A stretch of 64,000 nt of DNA from Vibrio sp. J1-1 (GCF_021728395.1 NZ_JAKKCM010000010.1:110861-174860); one strand, 5' to 3'. Positions 17,596 to 27,334 are shown, counted from the stretch's first letter. The notes: generated by a model not told the origin, from the sequence alone. A program made the numbers and translations.

Positions 17596-18212
17596 ATGAT
17601 TGGGGATTATTTCAAAACATACAGTCTAACAAATTACGCAAAAAAGCACTGTTTAAGATTTCATCGAGGTGGATTGAGAATGATCAATTCATAACTTATC
17701 CACAGGTGGGGAAGGTAGTGGTTGGATCCAAGTCGGTGCTGGATGAATTAACAGGGGTTTTAAACGGTTTTTAGGCTTGATTTTATTATGATGTCGTGAA
17801 GTCATGCTGGATGAGTGTGGATAAATTGTAGGTTGGTGGATCTTTGACCGATCTGTTTTTGGTGAAAAGATCATCAGTTGGTTCGTGATCATTTAATCAT
17901 CGTATTTATATTAAAAATTATATTAATCATGTATTTATTTTTAGTGTGTATTAATATTGCCGATGTGGTTTGCAATTGTTTTGAACAGAAATATTTTTTA
18001 CTATCGAATTCTTCACAAAGTTATTCACAGAAAAGGTGAATAAATGTGGGCAATGTCTCACTCTTGTGTTGATAAAGTATTTTATGGCTAAAAGATATCC
18101 AATGACGGTGGAAAAGTAATAAATCTTGCTCATATCACATCAGTAAGTTTGCTAGTCATGGGGATATGTGGAAAAATCACGGTAATAAAAAATTATTCAT
18201 AGAGGTTAGCCA
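17596..18212. promoter_or_regulatory. mutH-rppH intergenic region, DARS2-like DnaA-box and GATC cluster
   Basis: This 618-bp AT-rich gap has no ORF of interest. It contains three perfect DnaA boxes (TTATNCACA): 17696-17704 (+), 17816-17824 (-), 18021-18029 (+). Single-mismatch boxes occur at 18009 (+), 18035 (-), 18067 (-), 18167 (-) and 18193 (+). Boxes 18021 and 18035 face each other as TTATTCAC-N7-GTGAATAA. Six GATC sites lie within 17682-17890, and an IHF-like site (one mismatch) at 17925-17937. In E. coli, the DnaA-reactivating sequence DARS2 lies beside mutH, which makes a DARS2 role the best guess. The promoters of mutH and rppH must also lie here. Confidence 0.6.
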
Positions 18213-18734
18213 GTGATAGATGGCGATGGTTACCGACTGAATGTTGGTATTGTGATATGTAATAACCATGGTCAGGTCTTCTGGGCTAAACGATACGGGC
18301 AACACTCATGGCAATTTCCACAAGGTGGAATTGACGAAGGTGAAACACCTGAGCAAGCAATGTTCAGGGAGTTATATGAAGAAGTCGGTTTAACGAAAAA
18401 AGACGTTAAAATCATTGCAACAAGTCGTCATTGGTTAAGATATAAACTACCAAAGCGACTGGTGCGTTGGGACTCCAAGCCTGTTTGTATCGGCCAAAAA
18501 CAGAAATGGTTTCTGTTGCGATTGGAATGCGATGAATCTCGCATCAATATGCAACGTGGGAAATCCCCTGAATTTGATGGTTGGCGGTGGGTAAGTTATT
18601 GGTACCCGGTTAGGCAAGTTGTTTCTTTCAAGCGAGATGTTTACCGTCGTGCGATGAAAGAGTTTGCTTCTTTAGCCATGCCTTTTCGAGAAAGAAAAGC
18701 GAAAGGGAAAAGAAAAAAGCAACGTAGAGGATAG
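18213..18734 (+). CDS. rppH: RNA pyrophosphohydrolase RppH
   Basis: A 173-residue Nudix hydrolase that removes pyrophosphate from mRNA 5' ends and so triggers RNase E decay. The Nudix box is complete ([23 protein letters not shown], about residues 38-60), as are the family segments [12 protein letters not shown] and [11 protein letters not shown]. The start is GTG 18213, which gives the normal MIDGDGYR N terminus. The C-terminal end is very Lys/Arg-rich. Two bases separate it from ptsP, so the two are translationally linked. Confidence 0.94.
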   Translation: MIDGDGYRLNVGIVICNNHGQVFWAKRYGQHSWQFPQGGIDEGETPEQAMFRELYEEVGLTKKDVKIIATSRHWLRYKLPKRLVRWDSKPVCIGQKQKWFLLRLECDESRINMQRGKSPEFDGWRWVSYWYPVRQVVSFKRDVYRRAMKEFASLAMPFRERKAKGKRKKQRRG

Positions 18735-18736
18735 TC

Positions 18737-20983
18737 ATGCTCAGCCAGCTAAGGGAAATAGTTGAAAAAGTCTCCAGAGTCGACGATGTGCATCTGGCCC
18801 TCGATATATTGGTTAAAGAGACTTGTGCTGCCCTTCGCACAGAGTGTTGTACTATTTATCTTGCTAATGAAGAGATGCAGCGCCTTGAGTTAATGGCAAC
18901 TCAAGGTCTGATTTTTGAAGGTGATAGTATCCATATCAACTTCAATGAAGGCTTGGTTGGGTTAGTTAAGCGCAGTGCTGAGCCGCTCAACCTTGCTGAA
19001 GCTTCCAAACATCCCGAGTTTAAATTTTTCCCTCAACTCGGAGAACAAATTTTCCACTCCTTCCTTGCCACTCCGGTTATCCATCGCAAGCAAGTATTGG
19101 GTGTTTTAGTCATTCAACAGAAAACGCCGCGCTTGTTCAGCGAGATGGAAGAGTCATTCCTCGTGACGCTATCCGCTCAGTTAGCGGTATTGATTGCTCA
19201 CGCACAAAGTCTTGGCCATTGGCAGTTAGCTTCTAAGCCTACTGTTCTTAAAGGCGTACCAGCGTCTACTGGTGTGGCGATTGGCGAGTTCTGGTTTGAT
19301 AACACGCAACCTAGCTTGTCCGATGTTTTTCCTGCTTCTACGTTAGACAAAGAGCGAGAATATGAACTCTTGCTGGTAGCGATTGAACGAGCCTTAAATG
19401 ATTTCCGCCGAATGCGTAAGAAGCTAGATAGCGAAATCAATAAAGACGCGTTAGCCATCTTTGACTTATTTACTCACTTGTTGAACGACCCGATGTTGCG
19501 CGGTGATCTAAAGAAACAAATTGAGAAAGGCGATAGAGCTGATTGGGCGTTGCGCCAAGTTGTGGAGTCGTATTCAAATCGTTTTGCCCGGATGTCTGAT
19601 GTGTATATGCGCGAGCGAGCGCAGGACATCAGAGAGCTCGGTCAAAGGTTGCTTTATTTCTTGCATAATAGTGAGCAAGAGAATTCTGCCATTGACCGAC
19701 CTGTCATTATGGTGGCGAATGAGCTTACCGCTACGTTACTTGCTTCTGTTTCTAAAGAACACTTATTGGCGGTTGTTTCGCTAGAAGGGGGAGCAAACTC
19801 TCACGCGGCAATTCTATCTCGTGCATTGGGTGTGCCTGCGGTTATGGGCGCAAACATCAACACGGAAGTGGTCAATGGTAAGTTGGGCATTGTTGATGGC
19901 TATACCGGAGAGATTTTCCTCGAGCCAAACCGCCAGTTATTGCGTGAATACCGCAGTTTAGTCAGCGAAGAGACTGAGCTCACAGCGATGGTGAACAAAG
20001 ATCTCGCACTACCTGCGATTACGCAAGATAATCACCCGATTGAAGTTATGCTCAATGCGGGTCTCAGTGCGGACAGCAATATTGCGATCAATACCGGTGT
20101 GGATGGTGTGGGGTTATATCGAACTGAAATCGCATTTTTACTTCAGCATCACTTTCCATCCGAAGATGAGCAGTATCATCAATACAAGGCGATACTGAAC
20201 AGCTACGCACATCAGCGTGTGGTAATGCGTACGTTAGATATTGGTGGTGATAAACCACTACCGTATTTACCCATTGATGAAGACAACCCATTTTTAGGTT
20301 GGCGGGGCATCCGCTTTACCTTAGATCACCCGGATATTTTTCTTATCCAGTTGCGCGCTATGTTAAGAGCAAGCGCCGATAGTGGTAACTTAAGTATCTT
20401 ATTACCAATGATTTCCGGTGTGAAAGAGTTGGATGATGCGGTTACCTTAATTAATCAGGCGTATACTGAAGCCGTTTTAATTGATGATCGTATTCAGGCT
20501 CCGAAAGTCGGGGTTATGATCGAAGTACCTTCGATGGTGTATTTGTTACCGACCATCGCGCATCGTGTTGACTTCGTTTCAGTCGGCACCAATGACTTAA
20601 CACAGTATTTATTAGCCGTGGACCGGAACAATTCCCGTGTTTCTGATGTCTATGAATCCATGCACCCAGCCGTGTTACTGGCGCTGAAGCAGATTCATGA
20701 CGTTTGTCAGCAATATCACGTGCCGGTTTGCATCTGTGGTGAGCTAGCTGGTGATCCGTTTGGTTCGCTCCTGTTATTGGGCTTAGGCTATACATGTCTG
20801 AGTATGAACACGTCTAATGTTGCTAAGGTTAAGTATTTGATTCGTCACAGCCAACAAGAAGAGCTTAAAAAATTAGCGGAACAAGCTATGACACTTTCAT
20901 ATGGAGAGGAAATTCATCAAATGATGCATGATTACTTTATCCAACAAGGATTCGCTGGCTTTATTCGGGCTGGCAAGAAGTAG
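18737..20983 (+). CDS. ptsP: PTS-Ntr enzyme I, PtsP (EI-Ntr)
   Basis: A 748-residue phosphoenolpyruvate-protein phosphotransferase that starts the nitrogen-related PTS (EI-Ntr to NPr to EIIA-Ntr). An N-terminal GAF domain (about 1-165) senses glutamine and 2-oxoglutarate in E. coli. The phosphocarrier domain has the active His at H356 in GGANSHAAILSRALG, and the PEP-binding barrel carries LYRTEIAFL, GGDKPLPYLP and the late CGELAGDP. The active His position equals that of E. coli PtsP. In an apparent rppH-ptsP-TSUP-lgt-thyA operon. Confidence 0.95.
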   Translation: MLSQLREIVEKVSRVDDVHLALDILVKETCAALRTECCTIYLANEEMQRLELMATQGLIFEGDSIHINFNEGLVGLVKRSAEPLNLAEASKHPEFKFFPQLGEQIFHSFLATPVIHRKQVLGVLVIQQKTPRLFSEMEESFLVTLSAQLAVLIAHAQSLGHWQLASKPTVLKGVPASTGVAIGEFWFDNTQPSLSDVFPASTLDKEREYELLLVAIERALNDFRRMRKKLDSEINKDALAIFDLFTHLLNDPMLRGDLKKQIEKGDRADWALRQVVESYSNRFARMSDVYMRERAQDIRELGQRLLYFLHNSEQENSAIDRPVIMVANELTATLLASVSKEHLLAVVSLEGGANSHAAILSRALGVPAVMGANINTEVVNGKLGIVDGYTGEIFLEPNRQLLREYRSLVSEETELTAMVNKDLALPAITQDNHPIEVMLNAGLSADSNIAINTGVDGVGLYRTEIAFLLQHHFPSEDEQYHQYKAILNSYAHQRVVMRTLDIGGDKPLPYLPIDEDNPFLGWRGIRFTLDHPDIFLIQLRAMLRASADSGNLSILLPMISGVKELDDAVTLINQAYTEAVLIDDRIQAPKVGVMIEVPSMVYLLPTIAHRVDFVSVGTNDLTQYLLAVDRNNSRVSDVYESMHPAVLLALKQIHDVCQQYHVPVCICGELAGDPFGSLLLLGLGYTCLSMNTSNVAKVKYLIRHSQQEELKKLAEQAMTLSYGEEIHQMMHDYFIQQGFAGFIRAGKK

Positions 20984-20992
20984 TAGGTAATT

Positions 20993-21784
20993 GTGACTGT
21001 CTTTTTATTTTTGTTATTGCTGGTATTGGGTGCGTTTGTCGGTGTCATGGCGGGGCTGTTGGGTATTGGCGGCGGGTTAATTGTGGTACCTGCTTTGCTG
21101 TATCTTCTTCCTTATGCTGGTATTTCGCCTGAACTGAGCATGCATATTGCTCTCGCTACTTCATTGGCGAGCATTATTATTACCTCTGGCTCATCGGCCA
21201 TGCATCACCTGAAACTAGGTAATGTCGATATGTTTGTGGTCAAGTGGTTGATGCCTGGAGTCGTGATTGGTGGTTTTGTTGGTGCCAGCTTGGCGGAATT
21301 AATTCCCTCTCATTATTTGCCAAAACTCTTTGGTGTGATCGTGTTGCTTCTTGCGGTACAAATGTTTCGCTCAATAAAAGTACTGAAATCCAAACCGATG
21401 CCGAGTAGCCCGGTTACCGTAATGTATGGCGCTGGGATTGGTGTCGTATCCAGTTTGGCAGGAATTGGCGGAGGTTCGCTGTCAGTTCCTTTCCTTAATA
21501 AGCACGGTATCGAGATGCGAAAAGCGGTAGGCTCCTCTTCGGTCTGTGGCTGCGTGATTGCTATTTCAGGTATGATAGGTTTTATTTTGCACGGCTACAA
21601 AGCTGATAATTTACCAGCGTACAGCGTTGGATATGTCTACCTTCCCGCTTTGTTAGCGATTGCCATGACGTCGATGCTCACCACCAAAGTTGGTGCGAAG
21701 TTGGCGACCAGTCTCCCTACGGCAGTACTAAAAAAAGTCTTTGCCGTATTTTTGATTGTTATTGCGGCGACTATGCTGCTGTAA
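20993..21784 (+). CDS. TSUP (TauE/SafE) family membrane transporter
   Basis: A 263-residue polytopic inner-membrane protein with about eight helices. The two repeats of the TauE/SafE family are visible as GLLGIGGGLIVVPALL near residue 23 and SLAGIGGGSLSVPFL near residue 152. Family members move sulfite, sulfoacetate or related organosulfur anions; the substrate here is not predictable. It starts at GTG 20993, 9 bp after ptsP and 39 bp before lgt, so it belongs to the same operon. Confidence 0.88.
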   Translation: MTVFLFLLLLVLGAFVGVMAGLLGIGGGLIVVPALLYLLPYAGISPELSMHIALATSLASIIITSGSSAMHHLKLGNVDMFVVKWLMPGVVIGGFVGASLAELIPSHYLPKLFGVIVLLLAVQMFRSIKVLKSKPMPSSPVTVMYGAGIGVVSSLAGIGGGSLSVPFLNKHGIEMRKAVGSSSVCGCVIAISGMIGFILHGYKADNLPAYSVGYVYLPALLAIAMTSMLTTKVGAKLATSLPTAVLKKVFAVFLIVIAATMLL

Positions 21785-21823
21785 ATTTCATCCGATTTAT
21801 TTGTTATAAGAAGAGAATGATTT

Positions 21824-22645
21824 ATGTCTCAGGGATTCATTGAATTTCCCAATATTGATCCGGTTTTAATCTCTATTGGTCCTGTCTCAATTCGCTGGTA
21901 CGGCTTAATGTATCTGGTTGGCTTTATTTTTGCCTTATGGCTGGCGAACCGCCGTGCGGACAAACCGAACAGTGGCTGGACGAGAGAACAAGTATCCGAT
22001 CTATTGTTTGCAGGTTTCCTCGGCGTAGTGATTGGTGGCCGAGTTGGTTACGTCATTTTCTACAATTTTGAGCTGTTCCTGGACGATCCTTTATACCTCT
22101 TTAAAGTCTGGACGGGCGGCATGTCATTCCATGGTGGTTTGCTGGGTGTGATTGCTGCCATGTTCTGGTACGCACGCAAAAACGGCCGCACCTTCTTTGG
22201 CGTGGCTGACTTTATTGCCCCACTTGTGCCGTTCGGCTTAGGAATGGGACGCTTGGGTAATTTCATGAACAGTGAACTGTGGGGACGTGTGACCGATGTG
22301 CCTTGGGCGATTATCTTCCCTAACGGTGGTCCTCTACCGCGTCACCCATCCCAGTTATATGAAATGGCGCTGGAAGGTGTGGTTCTATTCTTCATTTTGA
22401 ACTGGTTCATCAAAAAGCCGCGTCCTCTCGGTTCAGTATCAGGGCTATTTTTAGCTGGATATGGTACATTCCGTTTCCTAGTAGAGTTCGTGCGCGAACC
22501 GGATGCTCAGCTTGGTCTGTTTGGTGACTTTATTTCGATGGGACAGATCCTGTCTACACCGATGATCGTGCTGGGAATCCTGATGATGGTTTGGGCGTAC
22601 AAACGTGGTCTTTACCAAGATAAAGCCCCAGTTAAAACGAAGTAA
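21824..22645 (+). CDS. lgt: Prolipoprotein diacylglyceryl transferase Lgt
   Basis: A 273-residue inner-membrane enzyme that transfers diacylglycerol from phosphatidylglycerol to the lipobox Cys of prolipoproteins, the first step of lipoprotein maturation. Seven hydrophobic helices, the essential HGGL motif (MSFHGGLLG) and the Lgt signature [17 protein letters not shown] are present, as is the RHPSQLYEM motif. An AAGAAGAGAATG ribosome site precedes the ATG. Next gene is thyA, 9 bp away, as in E. coli. Confidence 0.96.
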   Translation: MSQGFIEFPNIDPVLISIGPVSIRWYGLMYLVGFIFALWLANRRADKPNSGWTREQVSDLLFAGFLGVVIGGRVGYVIFYNFELFLDDPLYLFKVWTGGMSFHGGLLGVIAAMFWYARKNGRTFFGVADFIAPLVPFGLGMGRLGNFMNSELWGRVTDVPWAIIFPNGGPLPRHPSQLYEMALEGVVLFFILNWFIKKPRPLGSVSGLFLAGYGTFRFLVEFVREPDAQLGLFGDFISMGQILSTPMIVLGILMMVWAYKRGLYQDKAPVKTK

Positions 22646-22654
22646 GGTATTGGT

Positions 22655-23506
22655 GTGAAACAGTATTTAGATTTGTGTCAACGCATCGTTGACCAAGGTG
22701 TTTGGGTTGAGAATGAACGTACAGGCAAGCGTTGTCTGACGGTGATCAACGCGGATTTGACCTACGATGTTGCGAACAACCAATTTCCTTTAGTGACGAC
22801 ACGTAAAAGCTTCTGGAAAGCCGCAGTTGCGGAGCTACTGGGTTACATCCGTGGTTATGATAATGCAGAAGACTTTCGCAATCTGGGTACAAAAACCTGG
22901 GATGCAAATGCCAACCAGAATGAAGCATGGCTAAATAATCCTTACCGCAAAGGTGAAGACGACATGGGCCGTGTATACGGTGTTCAAGGTCGTGCATGGG
23001 CCAAGCCTGATGGCGGTCATATCGATCAATTACGTAAGATTGTCGATGATCTAACGCGCGGTATTGATGACCGTGGTGAGATCCTAAACTTCTACAATCC
23101 TGGTGAATTCCATATGGGTTGTTTACGTCCGTGTATGTACAGTCATCACTTTTCACTATTGGGTGATACTCTGTATCTCAATAGTACACAACGCTCATGT
23201 GACGTGCCGCTTGGCCTGAACTTTAATATGGTTCAAGTCTATGTTTTCTTAGCTATTATGGCGCAGATTACGGGTAAGAAACCGGGTCAGGCATACCATA
23301 AAATTGTCAATGCCCATATTTATGAAGACCAGCTTGAATTGATGCGTGATGTGCAACTGAAACGTGAGCCGCTTAAAGCGCCAACTTTCCACATCAATCC
23401 TGAAATCAAATCTCTGGAAGATTTAGAAACGTGGGTAACGTTAGATGACTTCTGGGTTGAAGGTTACGAACACCATGACCCAATTCGCTACCCATTTTCT
23501 GTGTAA
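22655..23506 (+). CDS. thyA: Thymidylate synthase ThyA, divergent long form
   Basis: A 283-residue thymidylate synthase that methylates dUMP to dTMP with methylenetetrahydrofolate. GTG start with AAGG ribosome site. The nucleophile Cys is in [24 protein letters not shown] and the AHIY segment, which bind dUMP, are conserved. It differs from E. coli ThyA at several usually fixed places: the Arg pair of DSRRI reads DDRGEI, PCH reads PCM, and there is an insert around residues 85-105. From memory this form is shared by V. cholerae, so it is a lineage feature and not a mutation. Confidence 0.93.
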   Translation: MKQYLDLCQRIVDQGVWVENERTGKRCLTVINADLTYDVANNQFPLVTTRKSFWKAAVAELLGYIRGYDNAEDFRNLGTKTWDANANQNEAWLNNPYRKGEDDMGRVYGVQGRAWAKPDGGHIDQLRKIVDDLTRGIDDRGEILNFYNPGEFHMGCLRPCMYSHHFSLLGDTLYLNSTQRSCDVPLGLNFNMVQVYVFLAIMAQITGKKPGQAYHKIVNAHIYEDQLELMRDVQLKREPLKAPTFHINPEIKSLEDLETWVTLDDFWVEGYEHHDPIRYPFSV

Positions 23507-23531
23507 CCAGCGCAGTCTGCTCTGAATTGTA

Positions 23532-23556
23532 AAAAGCTCCTAAATGGAGCTTTTTT
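23532..23556. terminator. Bidirectional terminator after thyA
   Basis: AAAAGCTCC/GGAGCTTTT stem with 5-nt loop, A-run on the left and six T on the right. It serves thyA and the convergent QEGLA gene. Confidence 0.87.
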
Positions 23557-23569
23557 CGTTCTACAGGGG

Positions 23570-24712
23570 TTATTTTAAAGCGCTGACAATATATCTGTGT
23601 ATCGGGTCAGTTTGCTGTGGATGAGACAGTGCAGGGCTGATAAGTTCCGGTCGAGTAAAGATCCCTTTATCCACCAGTGAGCGGATTACATCGAAATATT
23701 TCAACTCTGTTTTACCGCACAAGAGTAATGAAAAATCGTCACCCAAGTTATCGTACGCGTTGAGCACTTCTCGGAACCCACGTAGATATAAGTAATCTTT
23801 TGTTAGACCACCACCTCGGTAAACACGAGCAGTAATGGTGAATGCTTGTGTATCGGAAGTGTGGTATTGCTCTTTAAGCAGCCTGAACGTCTGGCGGAAA
23901 TCACGTTCTTTGATCATTGATTCCACCGCCAGTACCCGCAGAGCCAATGTTCGTAACCGCTTGATACTGAAATGCCCAGAAAGGTACTCACATAAAATAG
24001 CTAAACCTTCCTGCGTATTAGTATTGGCAGGGCAACCTAAACTTAAGACGTTAAGAGGTTGTCTACGGCCGTTTAAGGTTGTCAACAAATGCACCCCCAT
24101 CTCATGATGTGCTAATGCTTCTAGCTCGTCTGTCGTTATGTAGGCAGCACCGTTTATTTTTACTCGTAGGCCAGATACAAGGGCATTTGCTAGCATGCCA
24201 TCAAGCACCTGTATTTCACAATCATAGCCATGCTTATGTGCAAAACTTCCCATGAACTGCGCAATAGAATGGCTGTCATGCTCTGGTTTGCTTTCTTCTT
24301 CCGTTGGTAGGTGCAAGATGAAGTGTGCATTGGCGATATCTTTTGCACTAGGCTCACCGTAGTAACGCAAGGAGTTATAGAGGAAATCTTGGGTACCAAT
24401 GGTATCCACCTGATCAAGCTTATCGGCATAAGATTGAATCACATCCGCATAAAGTTTTTGCAGCTGTGTATCCTTGATATTTTCTAATGGTAACTCATAC
24501 AAAAGACGTTTGGATTGATGAGTGACAAGAGGCGACTTTTGGTATTCAAAGTTAGGCTCTTTAGAATACTTGTTGTTGATGAAGCGTTCTCTTTCTCGTG
24601 CGTAATTGAGAGGGTTTACGCTACTGAGGATATCTATGTCACTAACCAATTGGGTTAGTTGTTCGTCTATTGCTAATAGCTGGCTGGAAATCGGTTCGTG
24701 AGTTTGAGCCAT
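23570..24712 (-). CDS. QEGLA-motif (DUF1704/MATCAP-like) putative metallopeptidase
   Basis: A 380-residue protein of the DUF1704 family, often named flavohemoglobin expression-modulating QEGLA motif protein. In my numbering it has an HExxxH zinc-type motif (H203, E204, H208 in LAHHEMGVHLL) and Q234-E235-G-L-A, the expected third ligand or catalytic region. The same fold contains the eukaryotic MATCAP tubulin detyrosinases, so a carboxypeptidase activity is likely; the bacterial substrate is unknown. I start at ATG 24712 with GGAG 9 nt upstream; longer starts exist at ATG 24727 and TTG 24778. Monocistronic and convergent with thyA. No signal peptide. Confidence 0.8.
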   Translation of the reverse strand: MAQTHEPISSQLLAIDEQLTQLVSDIDILSSVNPLNYARERERFINNKYSKEPNFEYQKSPLVTHQSKRLLYELPLENIKDTQLQKLYADVIQSYADKLDQVDTIGTQDFLYNSLRYYGEPSAKDIANAHFILHLPTEEESKPEHDSHSIAQFMGSFAHKHGYDCEIQVLDGMLANALVSGLRVKINGAAYITTDELEALAHHEMGVHLLTTLNGRRQPLNVLSLGCPANTNTQEGLAILCEYLSGHFSIKRLRTLALRVLAVESMIKERDFRQTFRLLKEQYHTSDTQAFTITARVYRGGGLTKDYLYLRGFREVLNAYDNLGDDFSLLLCGKTELKYFDVIRSLVDKGIFTRPELISPALSHPQQTDPIHRYIVSALK

Positions 24713-24861
24713 ACTGTTTAACTCCATATAAAGGCGACACCAACCAGAATCTTGATTGATTTGAGGTGTATGGCTCAAATTATCACCGTGAACGTATATT
24801 GAACAACAAAAATTTCTATTCGAAGCCTCTTTGACAAAAGGGAGATGTAGTTAGCGAGCAC

Positions 24862-24890
24862 AAAAAAGGCTCCACGTAGTGGAGCCTAAA
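24862..24890 (-). terminator. Terminator after nptA
   Basis: Perfect 8-bp stem AGGCTCCA/TGGAGCCT. Read on the minus strand it is followed by six T. Confidence 0.85.
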
Positions 24891-24915
24891 ACAATGCGAT
24901 GGTATTTCGTTTTGA

Positions 24916-26064
24916 TTATGCTGTCAGAGCTAGAATTACACCTGGCAAAATAATGAATACAGACATTAGGTAGCCACCTACAACGGCTTTATTCTTAATT
25001 GCCATCTCTGAAATCATGTCAGCGCCTTTCAGTGGAAGCTCACGCAGGAACGGGATACCAAAGATAAGTAGTGTCGCTGCGACGTTGAATACCAAGTGTA
25101 CCAGGGCAATTTGTAGTGCGAATACCGCGAACTCACCAGAAACTGCCGTTGCTGCTAAAAGAGCTGTGATACATGTACCAATATTAGCACCTAGTGTGAA
25201 TGGGTAGATATCACGAACTTTTAGTACGCCAGTACCCACAAGTGGAACCATTAAGCTAGTCGTTGTTGAAGAAGACTGAACAAGCACCGTTACGATAGAG
25301 CCAGAAACGATACCGTGGATAGGGCCACGACCAATCGCGTTCTTAAGAATATCACGTGCACGACCGACCATCAGGCTCTTCATCAGTTTACCCATCACCG
25401 TGATAGCAACGAAGATAGTTGCGATACCAAGGATGATAAGCATCACGCCACCAACAGTGTCACCAAATGTTGAAAGAGGCTCTTTGATTGCGCTAACAAC
25501 AGGCTTAGTCATCGGCTTAATGAAGTTTAAGCCTTTGATGCTCATATCACCGGTTGCGAGCAATGGTGAAACAAGCCAATGAGAAATCTTTTCTAGGATG
25601 CCGAACATCATTTCCAAAGGCAGGAAAATAACCACAGCAAGCAGGTTAAAGAAGTCATGGATCGTCGCGCTAGCAAAAGCGCGTTTGAACTCTTCTTTAC
25701 AACGTACGTGTCCTAGTGAAACCAGTGTATTGGTGACCGTTGTGCCAATGTTAGCGCCCATTACCATTGGAATAGCGGTCTCCACAGGCAGTCCACCTGC
25801 AACTAAGCCCACAATAATAGAAGTTACAGTACTAGAAGATTGGATTAGGGCGGTTGCTACTAGACCGATCATAAGACCAGCTACGGGGTGAGATGCAAAT
25901 TCAAACAGTACTTTGGCTTGATCGCCAGTGGCCCATTTAAAGCCGCTACCAACCATAGATACTGCTAGAAGAAGCAGGTATAGCATGAATGCCAAGTTAG
26001 CCCAGCGTAACCAGCGAGTTGTACTCGAGATCGGCACCGCTGTTGAAGTAGCTTGGTTCATCAT
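24916..26064 (-). CDS. nptA: Na+/phosphate cotransporter NptA
   Basis: A 382-residue inner-membrane Na+/Pi cotransporter of the NaPi-II type. The duplicated signature QSSST is seen twice (TALIQSSSTVTSIIVG and VLVQSSSTTTSLMVP), each followed by a GANIGT motif, as expected for the inverted-repeat fold. The V. cholerae NptA protein has been shown to take up phosphate. Divergent from nhaR with a 379-bp gap containing two adjacent palindromes. Whether PhoB controls it cannot be said; I saw no clear Pho box. Confidence 0.92.
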   Translation of the reverse strand: MMNQATSTAVPISSTTRWLRWANLAFMLYLLLLAVSMVGSGFKWATGDQAKVLFEFASHPVAGLMIGLVATALIQSSSTVTSIIVGLVAGGLPVETAIPMVMGANIGTTVTNTLVSLGHVRCKEEFKRAFASATIHDFFNLLAVVIFLPLEMMFGILEKISHWLVSPLLATGDMSIKGLNFIKPMTKPVVSAIKEPLSTFGDTVGGVMLIILGIATIFVAITVMGKLMKSLMVGRARDILKNAIGRGPIHGIVSGSIVTVLVQSSSTTTSLMVPLVGTGVLKVRDIYPFTLGANIGTCITALLAATAVSGEFAVFALQIALVHLVFNVAATLLIFGIPFLRELPLKGADMISEMAIKNKAVVGGYLMSVFIILPGVILALTA

Positions 26065-26176
26065 AATTTTCTCCGTGACCTTTCAGTTCTTTTGGGGTCT
26101 TTAGTTGAAACTGAGGGCGATGTTAGAGAAGAAATATTTCAGTAATATTACAGATTGATGGCTGTTGATGTTTTTT

Positions 26177-26207
26177 ATTGTCATTTTTGACAATTGCAAA
26201 TTTGCAA
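26177..26207. promoter_or_regulatory. Two adjacent palindromes between nptA and nhaR
   Basis: ATTGTCA-TTTT-TGACAAT (26177-26194) overlaps by one base with the perfect 14-bp palindrome TTGCAAATTTGCAA (26194-26207). They lie 113-143 bp upstream of nptA and about 240 bp upstream of nhaR in an otherwise gene-free 379-bp gap. Likely operators; regulator unknown. Confidence 0.45.
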
Positions 26208-26443
26208 CTTTTTTGGTGTTTATAAGTGGTTGTTATTTAAGTGGTTTTCTGTATTTCTTATAGAGTGTTTAGTTGAGGGGAATTTTGCGAAAGTGCGTTT
26301 TATCTCAAGTTTTATGACAATATGAATCTTAAATATTCGGTAAAACCTAACTAAAAATGTTGTTTGGGTTGGTTTTGTCGAGTTAATTGTCTATCCCTGT
26401 CACATTTGATATAAAAACATCACCATCATTTCGGGAAATGGGT

Positions 26444-27334
26444 ATGTCACATCTAAATTATAATCATCTCTACTACTTCTGGATGGTCTGTAAACAAGGC
26501 TCTGTCACTAAAGCTGCTGATGCGCTTTTCCTCACGCCGCAAACCGTGACAGGGCAGATTAAAGCGTTTGAAGAGCGCATGAAGGGAAAACTGACCAAGC
26601 GAAATGGGCGAACCGTTGAACCGACAGAGCTAGGGCAACTCGTGTTCAAATACGCTGACCGAATGTTCGGTTTGAGTTATGAGATGTTGGATATCGTGAA
26701 TTATAGCCAGCACTCCAATATTTTGTTTGAGGTCGGTGTTGCTGATGCATTGTCAAAACGCCTAGTTAGTAAAGTGCTCATGATAACCGTTCCTGAGGAT
26801 AACAGTATCCATTTGCGCTGTTATGAATCGACCCATGAACTTTTATTAGAAAGGTTATCTCAACACAAACTGGACATGATCTTATCTGACTGCCCAGTTG
26901 ACTCTACTCAAAGCCCTGGTCTCTATAGTAAAAAGCTCGGGGAAAGCAGTATGAGTTTCTTTGCTTCTTTTGAAATTGAAGAGGTGAACTTTCCCGAAAT
27001 ATTGGAACAGAAGAAGCTGTTGATTCCCGCTAGTCGCACTGCCATGGGGCGTAAAGTACTTCAGTGGTTTGATCGACAAGGTTTGCAGCCTGATATTTTG
27101 GGTGAGTTTGACGATGTCGCCTTGATGAAAGCATTCGCACGATACCATGATGATGTGATACTTCTGGCTCCGACGATGTACATGTCCGAAGTTGAAGACG
27201 ACCGCAAGTTACAACTAATTGCTCATGTGGATGATTTAAAAGAAGAGTATTATGTTATTTTTGCTGAGCGCATGATTCAACATCCCGCAGTTAAGAACGT
27301 TTGTGATGCTGATTTTAGTCAAATGTTTGAATAA
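26444..27334 (+). CDS. nhaR: LysR-type transcriptional activator NhaR
   Basis: A 296-residue LysR-family regulator. The helix-turn-helix covers about residues 8-65 ([35 protein letters not shown] is very close to NhaR, including the start [13 protein letters not shown]). NhaR senses Na+ and activates the nhaA Na+/H+ antiporter in E. coli; nhaA is not in this window. I choose ATG 26444; longer frames start at 26438 and 26387 and add residues not seen in the family. Divergent from nptA. Confidence 0.88.
   Translation: MSHLNYNHLYYFWMVCKQGSVTKAADALFLTPQTVTGQIKAFEERMKGKLTKRNGRTVEPTELGQLVFKYADRMFGLSYEMLDIVNYSQHSNILFEVGVADALSKRLVSKVLMITVPEDNSIHLRCYESTHELLLERLSQHKLDMILSDCPVDSTQSPGLYSKKLGESSMSFFASFEIEEVNFPEILEQKKLLIPASRTAMGRKVLQWFDRQGLQPDILGEFDDVALMKAFARYHDDVILLAPTMYMSEVEDDRKLQLIAHVDDLKEEYYVIFAERMIQHPAVKNVCDADFSQMFE

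Noticed and set aside
22746-23156. 136-codon His/Arg-rich minus-strand ORF inside thyA
   Set aside because: Antisense shadow of thyA with no start signal.
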